A stretch of DNA of 64,000 bases from Eukaryota sp. TZLM1-RC (Eukaryota; Metamonada: BaSk clade), in the NCBI GenBank assembly GCA_040285825.1, contig JAUPSS010000009.1, positions 682,001 through 746,000 of the forward strand, written 5' to 3'. The notes under the pieces were generated by a model. That model saw nothing but the letters and a program-made list of their open reading frames with translations. It ran no database searches and was not told where the DNA came from. Within the stretch, counting starts at the first letter, position 1. Each line of letters begins with the position of its first letter. The translations under genes were made by a program, and so were the position numbers. Below, piece by piece: positions 49,490 to 59,999 of this stretch.

Positions 49490-50660
49490 CAAAATTAAAA
49501 CTCCACATCCTAAAAACCTATATCCCCTACATCAAAACAATTAATTGCCGAAGATTCGTAAAATTTCCCAAAAGGAGAGAGTGAATCAGAAATTAGTTTT
49601 ACCATTCTCTTGAAAATGGTAAATACCATCCTGTTTTGCCAGTAAACACAATTGAAAATTCTTCCAGTTCTTTCATTTACTAATACAACAGAATCTTCAA
49701 GGAAAGCCATAGCAGTCTAACCCAAAGATCCAAGCAAAGAAAATACAAAGGGACATATATTATATTGGGCATGAGAATTTTCATTAGTCAAGGAAATGGG
49801 CTTCGCATATTTAGCAATTTTATATTTTTCGCCTGCAAGAAGAGGATTATTAACATCCGAATTAATGAGATGTTCGTTAGAAGAATAACAACGGTCAATA
49901 GTCATGGCGTCTAAAATAGTAAAACTACCATTTAAACCGGGAACAAATAGATCACCTCTTGTCGGACCCATAGAAGCACTGTTGTAACACGTATTATCAA
50001 TATTGGGGTCATCAGGAATTAATTTTGATAACAACGGCTCTAAAAAAGAATCCACTCGATATGATTTACACATTTACACATTACATAAATTTGGTCCCTG
50101 ACATAATTATGGACTTTACTTCTAAATGTGATGAAATGTTCACAGTTTAAAAGATGAGTAAACACAATAGGTTTACCACATTTACACGTTAAATGATTGG
50201 GTAAATTGTTTGTTGATAGAAAGCAACGAAAACGCATGTTTAAAAACCATTCATTGTTTTTTGACAAAAGTCCATAAACAGAGGGAATTTGAGTTACTAA
50301 AGCAGCAGCAGAGCTATCACGAATATCCTTTAAAAAATTACCGAAAGCGGGATTTTTAGTTTTGGCCAAGCCAAGTCTTACTTCATAATCCAAACCTTCA
50401 TATAATTTAACCAGATGGTGCTGAAGCTTTTTCAAGCAAGAACGTAAATTTGGAAGTGATCGGGTGGGAATTTCTTGAACATTTTGAGGGAAACACTGAA
50501 TCCAGATATCACTAGGCAAATCATCTAATTCAATTTGAAGTTGATTCAAATAAAAATAAGATTCACCATGGATCAGATGAACATCATAAGGAAACCTTTG
50601 GAAAATTCCAAAATAAATAATTTTCCACCTCCTAAAGCATTCGCTTTACACAAAATCATG
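49490..50660 (-). mobile_element. LINE family A-like, 5'-truncated and frameshifted
   Basis: Minus-strand pieces in order: NALGGGKLFILEFSKGF, LPSDIWIQCFPQNVQEIPTR, YEVRLGLAKTKNPAFGNFL, the knuckle TCKCGKPIVFTHLLNCEHF, TRGDLFVPGLNGSFTILDA, PFVFSLLGSLG and VYWQNRMVFTIFKRM. At least two frameshifts separate them. Its 5' end abuts the plus-strand family D element at 50.66 kb. Confidence 0.82.
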
Positions 50661-51110
50661 TTTCCCTGCTGAAAGAAACACTTTCTCTGAATAATTTTGC
50701 TTTTAATGACGGAGGTGATGTATACTGTGATTGGATTGATTACTCTGAAGCTATTGTTGACTTTGTCTCATGTAATGTTGCAAATGATACTTTGGTTCAC
50801 AGAAGAAAACTTAATCCTGTGACTGCTCTTGATTTTCAAGCAAAAGAGAAACATAGAAAATATGATAAAGATATTGAAGAGGCTAATGCTTTTCCATTAT
50901 CGATAAATGGAAGATTATCAGATGAAGCAGAAATTTATTTGAATGACTTCCAAAAAATGGTGCAAGAAAAAACAATGAAAAGATTTGATATTTTTTTATG
51001 GCGTTCACGGATTCATTTTGCCATTATTAATAGATTAACTCGGTTTTTCAATCGAATAAGAGAAGCTTTAGCTAGACAACAAGCAGAAATCGAAATGATG
51101 ATGAAAAATC
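50661..51110 (+). mobile_element. LINE family D fragment, nearly intact C-terminus
   Basis: Plus-strand reading: FNDGGDVYCDWIDYSEAIVD, RRKLNPVTALDFQAKEKHRK, AEIYLNDFQKMVQEKTMKRF and RIHFAIINRLTRFFNRIREA, then ALARQQAEIEM, where it breaks. It joins the endonuclease-type segment seen at 2.3 kb with the C-terminal helix seen at 22.5, 29 and 44 kb, which shows that those scraps belong to one family. Confidence 0.82.
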
Positions 51111-51669
51111 ATTACATTTGTTGTTATTTTCATTATTTGTTTTGGTTCTTGGTCACAACAAATTCAAGGTTTTTTAATCAACATTATTTTTCCTTTTCAC
51201 TTTTCTGCTTGTTAGATCTCTTATTAATTCAAAACTATACATTCACTGCAATAATTCATTGTCAAAGGTACACAAAGATTGGAGTAATACCAGGAGGATC
51301 CCATAGGTATTGTAGGCTTGTAGTGAATCAGAGAAAGGAATGGGGTTTGAAATTCAAGAATAAACTTTTATATATGTTTATTGGCATATTCATAAATAAT
51401 CAGCTTCGAAGAAAGGGGCCGTTTCTGAATAGTTATTTCTGAAATTACAAAACTATACTGTTAGTGTATCTTCCATGGACACTACTACACCAATATGATG
51501 TCCAAGTAAAAAAGGAAAATTGAGGAAATATCTTGCTTAATGTAGAGTTTATAGCTTAATAAATACATCAAAAAGTATGCACAAACGCCCTTAATGTTAT
51601 AGAAAAGGCTGATACCTCAAAAAATACACAATCTAGACTAACATAATACAGAAGAACAAAAGCCTAGGG
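51111..51669. other. Intergenic, nothing recognised
   Basis: AT-rich. An ORF continues from the LINE to 51442 but shows no family features. The 3' end of the SET gene follows. Confidence 0.4.
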
Positions 51670-52305
51670 TTACGAGTTAAGCAGCCACGGTAGGGAACTC
51701 GTTCGATCTCCATAGTCAACGAAGAGCTGTTCTCCCTTAGATATATCCCTGCAGGCAAAGAAAACCAGTCGTGGTATCCTATTGACAGGAACTACTTTGG
51801 ATTTCACATTCGGATTGAGGTAGCTATGATTAACATAGCGACCATAACCCCAACAAGGATGTGGCTCTGTGGCATCTAGAGCAAACTTGGTAGATTTATA
51901 TTCTACAAAAAAAACATAACCTACTTCGGAATCAGAGTTGATAAGTATTTCTTCGCCATCTTTCCAACTAATGCGTTCACCCATGTACTCCAGCAAGAGA
52001 CTACCACGAGAAATATTGTCAGAAGCAAATACACCGAGCCCGATCGGATGAGCATTTTTTATTTCGAGTGGAACAAAAGGATCGAAACAAGAGGGGCTGC
52101 GAGCAGCTATACGCTTGGCAGCTTCACTAAGATCTTTGGACGTAGCCTCCCATGGAGGACTACGGATAGTGCGGAGAGGTCTACGTGTCCTAAGAGCAGG
52201 TTTGGGCTGAGGTTGAGGCTTTGTAGGTGCTTTAACAAGTTTATCATTGCGCCTACGTTGAACAAGATAACTCAAATCAGTCTGTCTAAGGGTTTTGGAC
52301 ACCAT
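51670..52305 (-). CDS. KMT5A: SET-domain methyltransferase, SET8/KMT5A-like
   Basis: The start at 52305 (MVSKTLRQTDLSYLVQRRR) gives 211 aa; upstream codons are open but lack a suitable ATG. The basic N-terminal third (residues 1-70) contains KPQPQPKPALRTRRP. The SET domain covers about 80-205: IGLGVFASDNISRGSLLLEY, FALDATEPHPCWGYGRYVNH (the RxxNHS-type core, here RYVNHSYLNPN), and the final GEQLFVDYGDRTSSLPWLL. The DYGDR...PWL ending and the absence of a post-SET Cys cluster match the histone H4 Lys20 mono-methyltransferase SET8. Substrate specificity is inferred. Confidence 0.85.
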   Translation of the reverse strand: MVSKTLRQTDLSYLVQRRRNDKLVKAPTKPQPQPKPALRTRRPLRTIRSPPWEATSKDLSEAAKRIAARSPSCFDPFVPLEIKNAHPIGLGVFASDNISRGSLLLEYMGERISWKDGEEILINSDSEVGYVFFVEYKSTKFALDATEPHPCWGYGRYVNHSYLNPNVKSKVVPVNRIPRLVFFACRDISKGEQLFVDYGDRTSSLPWLLNS

Positions 52306-53003
52306 GTTGGTGAGGAGGATTAAGACTGGTGATTCTTGGCGCCAAAAAATTGTATTGCGTTGGAAAAAGGGACCTTCACAATTTTCAAACAGCACAGGAT
52401 GTTTTGGGGTTTATTCACAAGAGAACACATATGAAAATGAATTTTGTATGATACTTCAAACCTGCAATCGCATAATTCAAAACATCACTCACTGTACATG
52501 AATAATGTAGTTTTGAACAGATTATATGAAAATGTATTTCTAAATTTTAACCACAATTGTTGTTATTTAACAACAATTAGCCCTGCGAAAACAATTAATC
52601 CAAAAGTTTGTAGAGGATGAACTGGCTCAATAAATCAAGCCCCTTAATTTAAGCTATAATATATTGTTTTTTGATTCACATTAAGATCAACATCCAACAA
52701 ATCAACTTTCTTATACAAACTCTGCACCATCGTTGAAAGTTAATAAACAAAGGCCAACTCAAAATTCACTCAAAATTTTGGTAGAAATCTGGTGATCCAT
52801 AATTAACTTTATCCTTTTTCCACCGTAGTCACCACAAATATTGTTATTATTATTATAAAAATACTCAAGAAATAGTAGTTTCTTTGTGATTTAATACAAA
52901 CATGTGATATAATGGGAGAGGAAAAATTATAAAAGCAGTAATAAAAAAAGAAAAAGTAATTGTACTGAACCAACTTTAATATACAAATTATTTACAACCA
53001 AAA
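52306..53003. other. Intergenic, nothing recognised
   Basis: Promoter of the SET gene, then AT-rich DNA and the HD gene's 3' region. No ORF or repeat family identified. Confidence 0.45.
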
Positions 53004-53675
53004 TTAACATTTACGAGTCAAATTAAGCAACAAATTATAATTACTTTTCTTTCCTTCTTCAAACAACTCTTTAGCAGGAGGAGACAGCCACTGATGAGAA
53101 TCAAAAAACTTGAGGTTGTCTTGATTCCATTTGCACTGTGGAATTTCCTTTTGGAATTGATGCTCCAACTCTCTTCGCAAATTCTCAGCCTGTTCAGCAT
53201 ATGATTCTGATGCAAGATGAGCAACATCAGCATCACGGATGATGCACTGCAAGAGTCGTAAATGATCAGATTCTGTATTCTGAACGTCAAATGAGAGGTT
53301 AGTCGCTATGATTAGGGAAGAGACAGTTGTAATGTCTGACTCAGAAAAACATGGGTATCGTGCCATAAAGTTGGAGGCAAACTGGGCACCTATTGGTTCG
53401 TTGTCAGAGTACATGTTTTTGTATCCCACATCGTGAAAGAGGGCTGCAAGACGTAGAAGAAATATATCGTCACTGCTTAGCTTTGCCAATCGACCAAGAC
53501 GATCACACCATCCCAAAACCCAGCTTAAAGTATGGGCAATATTGTGATAGAACAGGTGATCAGCGATAGACATTAAAAGTTCACTCACTTCTTCAAAAGC
53601 ATCATCAAACGCTGCCAGCTTATCAGGGGAAACTTCCAATGATGGCAGTTTTGCTGGAGCAATCGGAAAAGACAT
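53004..53675 (-). CDS. HD-domain phosphohydrolase
   Basis: 223 aa, one exon. Metal-binding His/Asp motifs are in the right order: HLFYHNIAHTLSWVLGW (first His), ALFHDVGYKNMYSDNEPIGA (the HD pair), a central Ser/Thr-rich helix, and IIRDADVAHLASESY (the last Asp). This is the layout of small HD-superfamily nucleotide or phosphate-ester hydrolases, more familiar from bacteria (predicted metal-dependent phosphohydrolases) than from eukaryotes. The substrate is unknown. The Pro-rich N-terminus (MSFPIAPAKLPSLEVSPDKL) is not an obvious targeting peptide. A bacterial origin is possible but untested. Confidence 0.8.
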   Translation of the reverse strand: MSFPIAPAKLPSLEVSPDKLAAFDDAFEEVSELLMSIADHLFYHNIAHTLSWVLGWCDRLGRLAKLSSDDIFLLRLAALFHDVGYKNMYSDNEPIGAQFASNFMARYPCFSESDITTVSSLIIATNLSFDVQNTESDHLRLLQCIIRDADVAHLASESYAEQAENLRRELEHQFQKEIPQCKWNQDNLKFFDSHQWLSPPAKELFEEGKKSNYNLLLNLTRKC

Positions 53676-53887
53676 GAGTTAAACAGACATAATTTGCACT
53701 AGTAATTTGCTAGAAGTAATCAAATGTTTTCCCCAATCAATTCAAGACATTCTGAACTGATCTCTTTTTAATTTGCAATTTTGCTGTAAGAAGCTTCAAC
53801 AAAAATTGTCAAAAATTTTGAAAGCTTGGATTTTGATGCTGGACCTGGCTTGGCCAAGAAAAAGAATCCCGCTTTTGCAAATCTTTT

Positions 53888-55445
53888 TTTTTATTCGATG
53901 AAATTTATTTTGAACGCTAACATAACATTAAACAAAAAACTAGAACTCAATATCCTCAATACACGCATCAACATCATCAAATCTCTTAAGCGCGCGATTT
54001 TCATACTCTAATCCTAATTGTAACAGTGCTTTGGTCAACATTTCTGGAATTGCTTTAGGAATACTGAAAACAATTCTATTGTGCCAGAAATTGAAGTTCA
54101 ATTTTTTTTCTGCTCTTTCTTTTATTAAACTTCTGAAACCTTCAAGAAATTTAATGCCAGATTTTCCAATGTTACCAAAAAGAGAAACAGCAAATGGAAC
54201 CAACTGATACTTGACATGCTCAACACGTCCTAGCTGAGATAAGGGTTCACTTTACTTTTTGATTTTGCTCATTTCAGCAAAGCAAAGTGGAGTTTCATCT
54301 CTTTTAGGAAAATCAATTGCTGAGTCTTTACAAACGTCAACATTGACAACATCAACAACTTTAATAACACCATGAGACGCAGGGGTAATTAAATCAGCAC
54401 GGCGTTTCCCAAAAGTATTTTCATCTTCATTTTCAGATGACAACCTTCGCACAAGTGGTTCAACAAAAGCTTCAATGTGATGACTTTTGCACATAGCGTA
54501 TAGTTGGTCTCTAACAGCATCGTGAACAACTGAGCGATATGTAATATTAAATTTGCAATTAAATAAATGATTCAGATTAATGAGCTGACCACAACGACAA
54601 ATCAAATCATTTGGCACACTACATGGCCACAGAAAACACCTCATCCTGAAGGCAGTTGTCCATTGATGATCATTTAATAATAGACCATATACATTTGGAA
54701 TCTGGGAAATAAGACAACTTGAGCTACTATCCTTGAGGTCAATTAAAAAGTTTGCAAAAACGGGATTCTCTTCTTTAGCCAAGCTAAGACGAACAGTGAA
54801 ATCCAAGTTTTCAAAAACTTTTAATATCTTTTTCTTTTTTTTTATATTTATTGAATTTGCACACTTGATTAAATTAAATCATAACTAATGGGACGACTAT
54901 CATTAAACCAAGATTTCCTCTACAAAATCTTGGTTTGCTAAAACATCCACTCCCGCGGTGGGACTTGAACCCACAATCCTTCGATTAAGAGTCGAATGCG
55001 TTAACCGATTGCGCTTTTTCTGCAATTTAGCATATGCAAATTTCAAGGAAATCAAACTCCTGGGTGGAATTTCTTGAATATCAGCAGGAAAGCATTTGGA
55101 CCATATGTGAGGAGAGATGCATTCAATTTCACTCTGCAAGGACACTAAATAGTCACTAACACAACATTCTATTAAATGCTGGTTTTCAGGAAAACGTTTC
55201 AAAAATTCAAAGACAAAATTTTTTCCTCCACCGATGAATGCGGCTTTACACAAATATTTTGATTTGTGAAAATCCAGGCCTCCCAATTCTGTGCTACAAA
55301 AAATATGACTACGTAAAAAAGAAGAATCAATATCGAGCAAATTAGCCAAAAATTTTGTTCTTAATTCATTAAAAATTCTGCAAAATTCGAGAGAAATAGA
55401 TGGTGATGTTGATCGTAAAATACGAGTAAATTTCCCTGAATAACT
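53888..55445 (-). mobile_element. LINE family B inserted in the family A element
   Basis: 1558 bp in inverse orientation, flanked by TTTTGCAAATCTTTT at 53873-53887 and 55446-55460 (15-bp target-site duplication). It corresponds to the last part of the element at 38782-41318, nearly identical but more strongly 5'-truncated, with a poly-A tract at the 53888 end. Its ORF is broken near 54255 and by the SINE. Confidence 0.93.
54836..55013 (-). mobile_element. tRNA-Lys-derived SINE with a LINE family D tail
   Basis: 178 bp between 8-bp duplications CTTTTTCT (54828-54835 and 55014-55021) that interrupt the family B ORF. On the minus strand the head is a tRNA-Lys: D arm GCGCAATCGGTTAACGC, anticodon arm TTCGA-CTCTTAA-TCGAA (anticodon CTT), T arm GTGGG-TTCAAGT-CCCAC and acceptor 3' strand CGCGGGA. 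The first nine or so bases of the tRNA are missing. The body follows directly: a stretch ending NQDFVEEILV and then the untranslated tail, which match the LINE family D 3' end, and a poly-A. Because the 5' acceptor strand is absent it cannot be a functional tRNA gene. Confidence 0.88.
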
Positions 55446-56260
55446 TTTTGCAAATCTTTTACAAGATATGTGTGATAGTACATCTTCTGCTTTAGTAACA
55501 ACAATTCCTCAAGTTTATGGTACTCTCTTAACTGATTCTGCTTGGACTCTGAATATGAGAATTCGTTCCTTTATCTGGCCTGATAATTTACCTCATAATT
55601 TCATTTGTAGATGTTTTCGAAGAATTTCAATTACTCATTTGTTAAATTGTAAACATTTTATTACTTTTAGAAACAAGGTTCACGATGCTGTAAGAGACCA
55701 ATTATATTTTATGTGTAAGTCTCATAGACTAGAATTCTTTTTGGAACCTCTGTTGTCAAATCTGTTTGATGCTGAAGATGATTTTCATAAGAATAATAGA
55801 GGTGATGTCATATTACCTGGATTAGATGGAACCTTCATTTTATTGAATTGTAATGTCTGTTCATCATTGTAATGTCTCACACGAAAGGCTTGTTAATTCT
55901 GAAATTCATAATCCTTTTTCAAATGCTGAAAATTTCAAAATCAAAAAATACAATAAACCTTTGTCAAAATTGTCCAGTCAACAGCATGCAAAATACAATT
56001 TGTATCCATTTGTATTTTCTCTTTTTGGTTCACTCGCTCCAACGGCTATACGTTTTTTGGAAGATTTTGGAATGATTGTTAAGACAAGAACCAACAGAAA
56101 TTTCAACAGATTGTTTTGGCAAAAGAGAAGCGTGTCTTCTATTTTGAAGGGGATGTTGAAGATGGTTTATGATGGTTTGCTTTCTCTTGGATCTCACTAT
56201 GAGAGAGTTGCATCTAATTGTTTTTTTTGGAAGAGATGGACTATTTAGATGTTGATTTAT

Positions 56261-56549
56261 AAGTTTTTTAATAAGTAAATATTAACTAAAAAAGAGTTAT
56301 CATATCAATATTTTATTTTTGTTTGAAAGAACAACAAAAATCCCCCGTCATTAGTTTTGATGGAGTATCAGTAGGTGAAAGGCTTAGTTAAGGTTGGTTT
56401 TTGAAACTAAAATTGTAAGTGTTTTGTGCTCAACCACCATTATTTTGTGAGGAAATGCAAATTAAGACCAATTAATCAGTTCGACCCTTAACTATCTAAT
56501 AGGACATCTTCTATACCTTCTTTCCTTATAATTTCTTCCTACAACTCTT
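56261..56549. promoter_or_regulatory. Promoter region of AMPK alpha with conserved element
   Basis: The spacer between the LINE and AMPK contains, at 56337-56395, the second copy of the element at 10044-10100 (CCCCCGTCATT...TCAGTAGGT). A pyrimidine-rich run precedes the start codon at 56550. Confidence 0.45.
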
Positions 56550-58370
56550 ATGAGTGGACATCACGTTCGTCGTCATTCAAAATCTGGTCCCGAAGAGAAA
56601 ACTGTTGCCTTTGGGAGGTACAAACTTGGTCCTCTACTTGGTGAAGGTACGTTTGGCTCTGTACGTCTCGCGGAACATGCTCTCACTGGACATAAAGTCG
56701 CTGTCAAAGTTCTGAGTAAGCGTAAAATACGTTCTCTACGCATGGATGAGAAAGTGAAACGCGAAATACGCATACTTAAACTGTTCGATCATCCCCACAT
56801 AACCAAACTGTACGAAGTAATTGACGGTTGGGGTGAAATCTACATGATATTAGAATATGTCCCTGGTGGAGAGTTGTTTGACCTAATAACCACAAAAGGT
56901 CCTTTCAGTGAGGCAGATGTTCGTGGTTACTTTCAGCAAATCATCTCCGCAGTAGATTATTGCCATCGTAACCTCATTGTCCACAGGGATCTCAAGCCTG
57001 AAAACATTCTCCTTGACGCCAACCTTAATGTCAAAATAGCCGACTTTGGTCTTTCCAACCTCATGTCCGACGGCAACTTTCTCCTCACCAGCTGTGGTTC
57101 TCCCAACTATGCCGCCCCAGAAGTTATCTCGGGTCATCCCTATGTTGGCCCTTCTGTCGACGTTTGGTCTTGCGGGGTCATTCTCTACGCCATGCTTTTT
57201 GGTCGTTTACCTTTTGATGATTCAAATATACATAAATTATTCACAAAGATAAAATCTGGAACTTTTTACTTTCCAAAAAACGTTGACGTTTCTTCCCATG
57301 TTAAGCAACTCATCCAATCAATGCTAAGAGTCGATCCTCTTCAACGAGCCACGGTGGATGACATTAAGTACCATCAGTGGTTCCAAGCCAGTCTACCCAA
57401 ATACCTTTCGATGCTATTGGTTGATCCACGTTCTCTATGCGTGGTGGATGATGACATTGTGGACGAGATTGAAGTTTTATTTAGCCATGCAGCAAGTCGG
57501 GAGGAGATAAAGAGAGCGTTGAGGAGAGCTGATACGAATGAGATTACGGTGGCATATCATTTGATTAAAGATCAAAGAAGGAAACGTTTCCAATCACCCA
57601 TGATTAGCCAATCAAAAAGCCAAGAGAGTTCTCTTGAAGATATTGAGTTTGGTGTACCGATACCAACTTTTGCCCTTGAAACAAAGGACGAAGATGGGGA
57701 GACTGAAGGTGGTGGTGTAAGTAGTGAGAAGTCTGGGGTTCAATTCTCAGTGGCAGTAGACTTTAATAGAATTATCCAAGAACAGGAACGGAAAACATTG
57801 GATCCTTCACAGTTTGAGCATGATAATGCTTCTAATAGAGATCCTTTGGATATACCACCGACAGAACAGGTAGAAACGGCAACTGAGACGTCATCATCGC
57901 CATCAAAATTGATTGAAGTTGAGAATGATTTTTCAAAAAGTGAGATTGATGATATAAACAAATGTGAGCTGAAAAAGATGCAGGATCGATTATTAAATAA
58001 GAAAAATGAAAAGAAAAAATGGATTGTTGGTTGGAGGTCCAAATTAGAACTTAAAGAGCTTGTTTCTGAGCTATGTAGAGCTTTGAAATCTCTTGACTTC
58101 CAGTGGAATTTTGATCCAAAGTCTTGGTTATTCAAGGTGTGTCCCTTAAATGAATCTTATACAGTTGAACATGAAGCAGATTCAGACTTGGACTCTGAAG
58201 ATGAATTTCATGGTGAGGATAGCTGTGTTGATGATTCTTTAGTTTGTTTTGAAATCCAAATATTTTCTGGGGTTAATAATAACTTTGTTTTGGATTTTCA
58301 AAAAACATTTGGTAGTCCCATGTTGTTTCTGGACCAATGTAGTTCTATTTTGAATGCCATGATTTTGTAG
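56550..58370 (+). CDS. PRKAA: AMPK/SNF1 alpha subunit
   Basis: Catalytic subunit of the energy-sensing kinase. 606 aa, one exon. The kinase domain is about residues 23-275: GEGTFGSV glycine loop, Lys53 in KVAVKVLSKRKI, HRDLKPEN (Asp147), ADFGLSN (Asp165) and the activation-loop Thr180 in LLTSCGSPNYAAPEVISG, identical in pattern to the LKB1 site of AMPK. An autoinhibitory/UBA-like helix segment follows (IEVLFSHAASREEIKRALRR). A long acidic, Ser-rich linker (about 350-495) leads to the C-terminal regulatory domain (about 500-600), which starts KKWIVGWRSKLELKELVSEL and ends SSILNAMIL, as in the KA1-like beta/gamma-binding region. It implies ATP-sensing control of metabolism. No beta or gamma subunit is in the window. 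Confidence 0.96.
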   Translation: MSGHHVRRHSKSGPEEKTVAFGRYKLGPLLGEGTFGSVRLAEHALTGHKVAVKVLSKRKIRSLRMDEKVKREIRILKLFDHPHITKLYEVIDGWGEIYMILEYVPGGELFDLITTKGPFSEADVRGYFQQIISAVDYCHRNLIVHRDLKPENILLDANLNVKIADFGLSNLMSDGNFLLTSCGSPNYAAPEVISGHPYVGPSVDVWSCGVILYAMLFGRLPFDDSNIHKLFTKIKSGTFYFPKNVDVSSHVKQLIQSMLRVDPLQRATVDDIKYHQWFQASLPKYLSMLLVDPRSLCVVDDDIVDEIEVLFSHAASREEIKRALRRADTNEITVAYHLIKDQRRKRFQSPMISQSKSQESSLEDIEFGVPIPTFALETKDEDGETEGGGVSSEKSGVQFSVAVDFNRIIQEQERKTLDPSQFEHDNASNRDPLDIPPTEQVETATETSSSPSKLIEVENDFSKSEIDDINKCELKKMQDRLLNKKNEKKKWIVGWRSKLELKELVSELCRALKSLDFQWNFDPKSWLFKVCPLNESYTVEHEADSDLDSEDEFHGEDSCVDDSLVCFEIQIFSGVNNNFVLDFQKTFGSPMLFLDQCSSILNAMIL

Positions 58371-58592
58371 ATTTTGTTGGGTTTTTTTGTTTTTGCGGTT
58401 TTTTAACTATTGTGATTTTTCATTCTATTTTCTAATAATGCAGATGAATACAAATATCAAATTGTAAAAATTAAATCTTCAAAAATACTATAAACAATTA
58501 ATAAAACAAAATTAAAACTAAATTAATTACATAATTAAACAATTAATAAAAATAGATTAATTACATATTCTATTTATTACAATTTTAAAACA

Positions 58593-59932
58593 TTATTCTC
58601 CACCTTTAAGCATATTGATTACAGAATGATACGTGCACATAACCATGAAAATTAAGCCAACAACCACCATCAAGAATGCTATAAGTCTAGAAATTGTTCG
58701 TTTGCAACTGGGTAATTCTAAGGAAGTAGCTTTTAAATAAAATATACCTGGCAATATGAACACTATAACTTGTCCAGCAGTGCTTCCAGAAATGCCCAAA
58801 ACTACAGTAATTCTCTCTTCTAATATGGCAACAGAAACAGCACAAACTGTAATAATGGTAGCCAATAAAGCTTGCCTTGGCCAATATGCCTCGGGTTCTC
58901 CCATAAACATATTCTCTATAGATCTACGTAGAGCAAAACATACTAAAGGATAAGAGAATGCTAAAGTAAAAGAAAGACCAGCTCTGGCTATGTCTGCCAA
59001 TAAATCATCATGATAATTATTTAAGATATCTCCGTCTGTTTTGTTAGTAAAAGAGAGATACCCAAACGAAGCAATCACAGCAAATAAAGTGATACAGCAC
59101 GTGACAGAAATAAAAACAACCGCAGCAAATCGTTTTGGGGATCTGTTGTGAAGCTCCTTGTATAAGTTTGGAACATTGTAATGGGCCTGAGATTAATCAG
59201 AATAGAGAGAAAAACACACAGTGAAGGAGACTGCCATCAAGGGAATTGCAAGGAACATTTTAGGAGAAAAGTCCCAATAGACTACAGGTCCGGGGGAGTC
59301 TACCTCATATGTACCAGTAACGTAGCGGTAAACAACCATGCAAACGAGGTAAAGAGCACAGACTAAGGCAGCAGCAGAGGTGTACCTAAGTGCATCCAGT
59401 TTTGGAAGGAGTGACAGAGGGAGAAGAACGAGCGCAGCCGCTAGGATGATGAGATATGTGCGATTAGTGAGGAAATCAGGGGCTGATTCAGGAAGGATTC
59501 TTGGAAGTGAAGATGGAAGAAAATCCCCGATTAAGACGTTACTAGGGTGAGAGTGAGGAAGACAAACTATCCAATACATGTACCGCAAGTGTAAAGGAAG
59601 ACAAAGAGTTCAACAACGGAACCATATCGACGGCCAAGGAGAGACTTTGCTATACCCTTGTAAGAGTATTGACCTGTTTTTGAGCAACAAGAAGATAAGA
59701 AAATGAATGATGAAGAAGCTAGGAGACAAACAACTAGGAGTAGACTGAGGCCTAATCCAAGACCACCATGCATCATAGCAGAAGGGAGACAAAGCAAGCC
59801 TGCACCGATCACGGTGTTTGTCAACTATAGTCAACCATTTTAAGTAAACGATACATTTAAGGAGCTGGAAAGAATAGATGCTCCTTTTGTCTGTTTTTCA
59901 AGAGGAATATTGATGAGTGGATCGTCAAGCAT
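58593..59932 (-). CDS. Amino acid transporter (AAAP/SLC38 type), three tiny introns
   Basis: Four exons: 59855-59932, 59568-59824, 59220-59541 and 58593-59186. Introns are 30, 26 and 33 nt (59825-59854, 59542-59567, 59187-59219). The 416-aa protein begins MLDDPLINIPLEKQTKGAS; the first splice joins SSSLN to LTNTVIGAGLLCLPSAM, the invariant start of the family. The second splice restores CIGYNVLIGDFLP and the third AVSFTAHYNVPNLYKELH. About eleven hydrophobic segments are present. AAAP proteins move amino acids across the plasma membrane or the lysosome/vacuole with protons or sodium. The end (CTYHSVINMLKGGE) is short. It is divergent from SPC12 with 67 bp between starts. Confidence 0.9.
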
Positions 59933-59999
59933 TAGGGACACAACTAAGGAGATTGATATTTTTTGTTTACCTTCAACTCATCTAAATCATTTAGACTAA

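Larger units (their letters stand above)
53750..56260 (+). mobile_element. LINE family A host element, split by a nested LINE
   Basis: Two collinear plus-strand parts. 53750-53887 (SLFNLQFCCKKLQQKLSKIL-like, then AKKKNPAFANL) and 55446-56260 (LQDMCDSTSSALVTTIPQVY, the knuckle ICRCFRRISITHLLNCKHF, GDVILPGLDGTFIL, PFVFSLFGSLAPTAIRFLED, FWQKRSVSSILKGMLKM) are one element cut in the middle. Its 5' end is truncated at about 53750. A frameshift lies near 55855. Confidence 0.88.

Noticed and set aside
54950-55013. A tRNA-Lys gene on the minus strand
   Set aside because: The D, anticodon and T arms are good, but the 5' acceptor strand is missing, it lies inside target-site duplications within a LINE, and it runs straight into a LINE-like tail. 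It is the head of a SINE.
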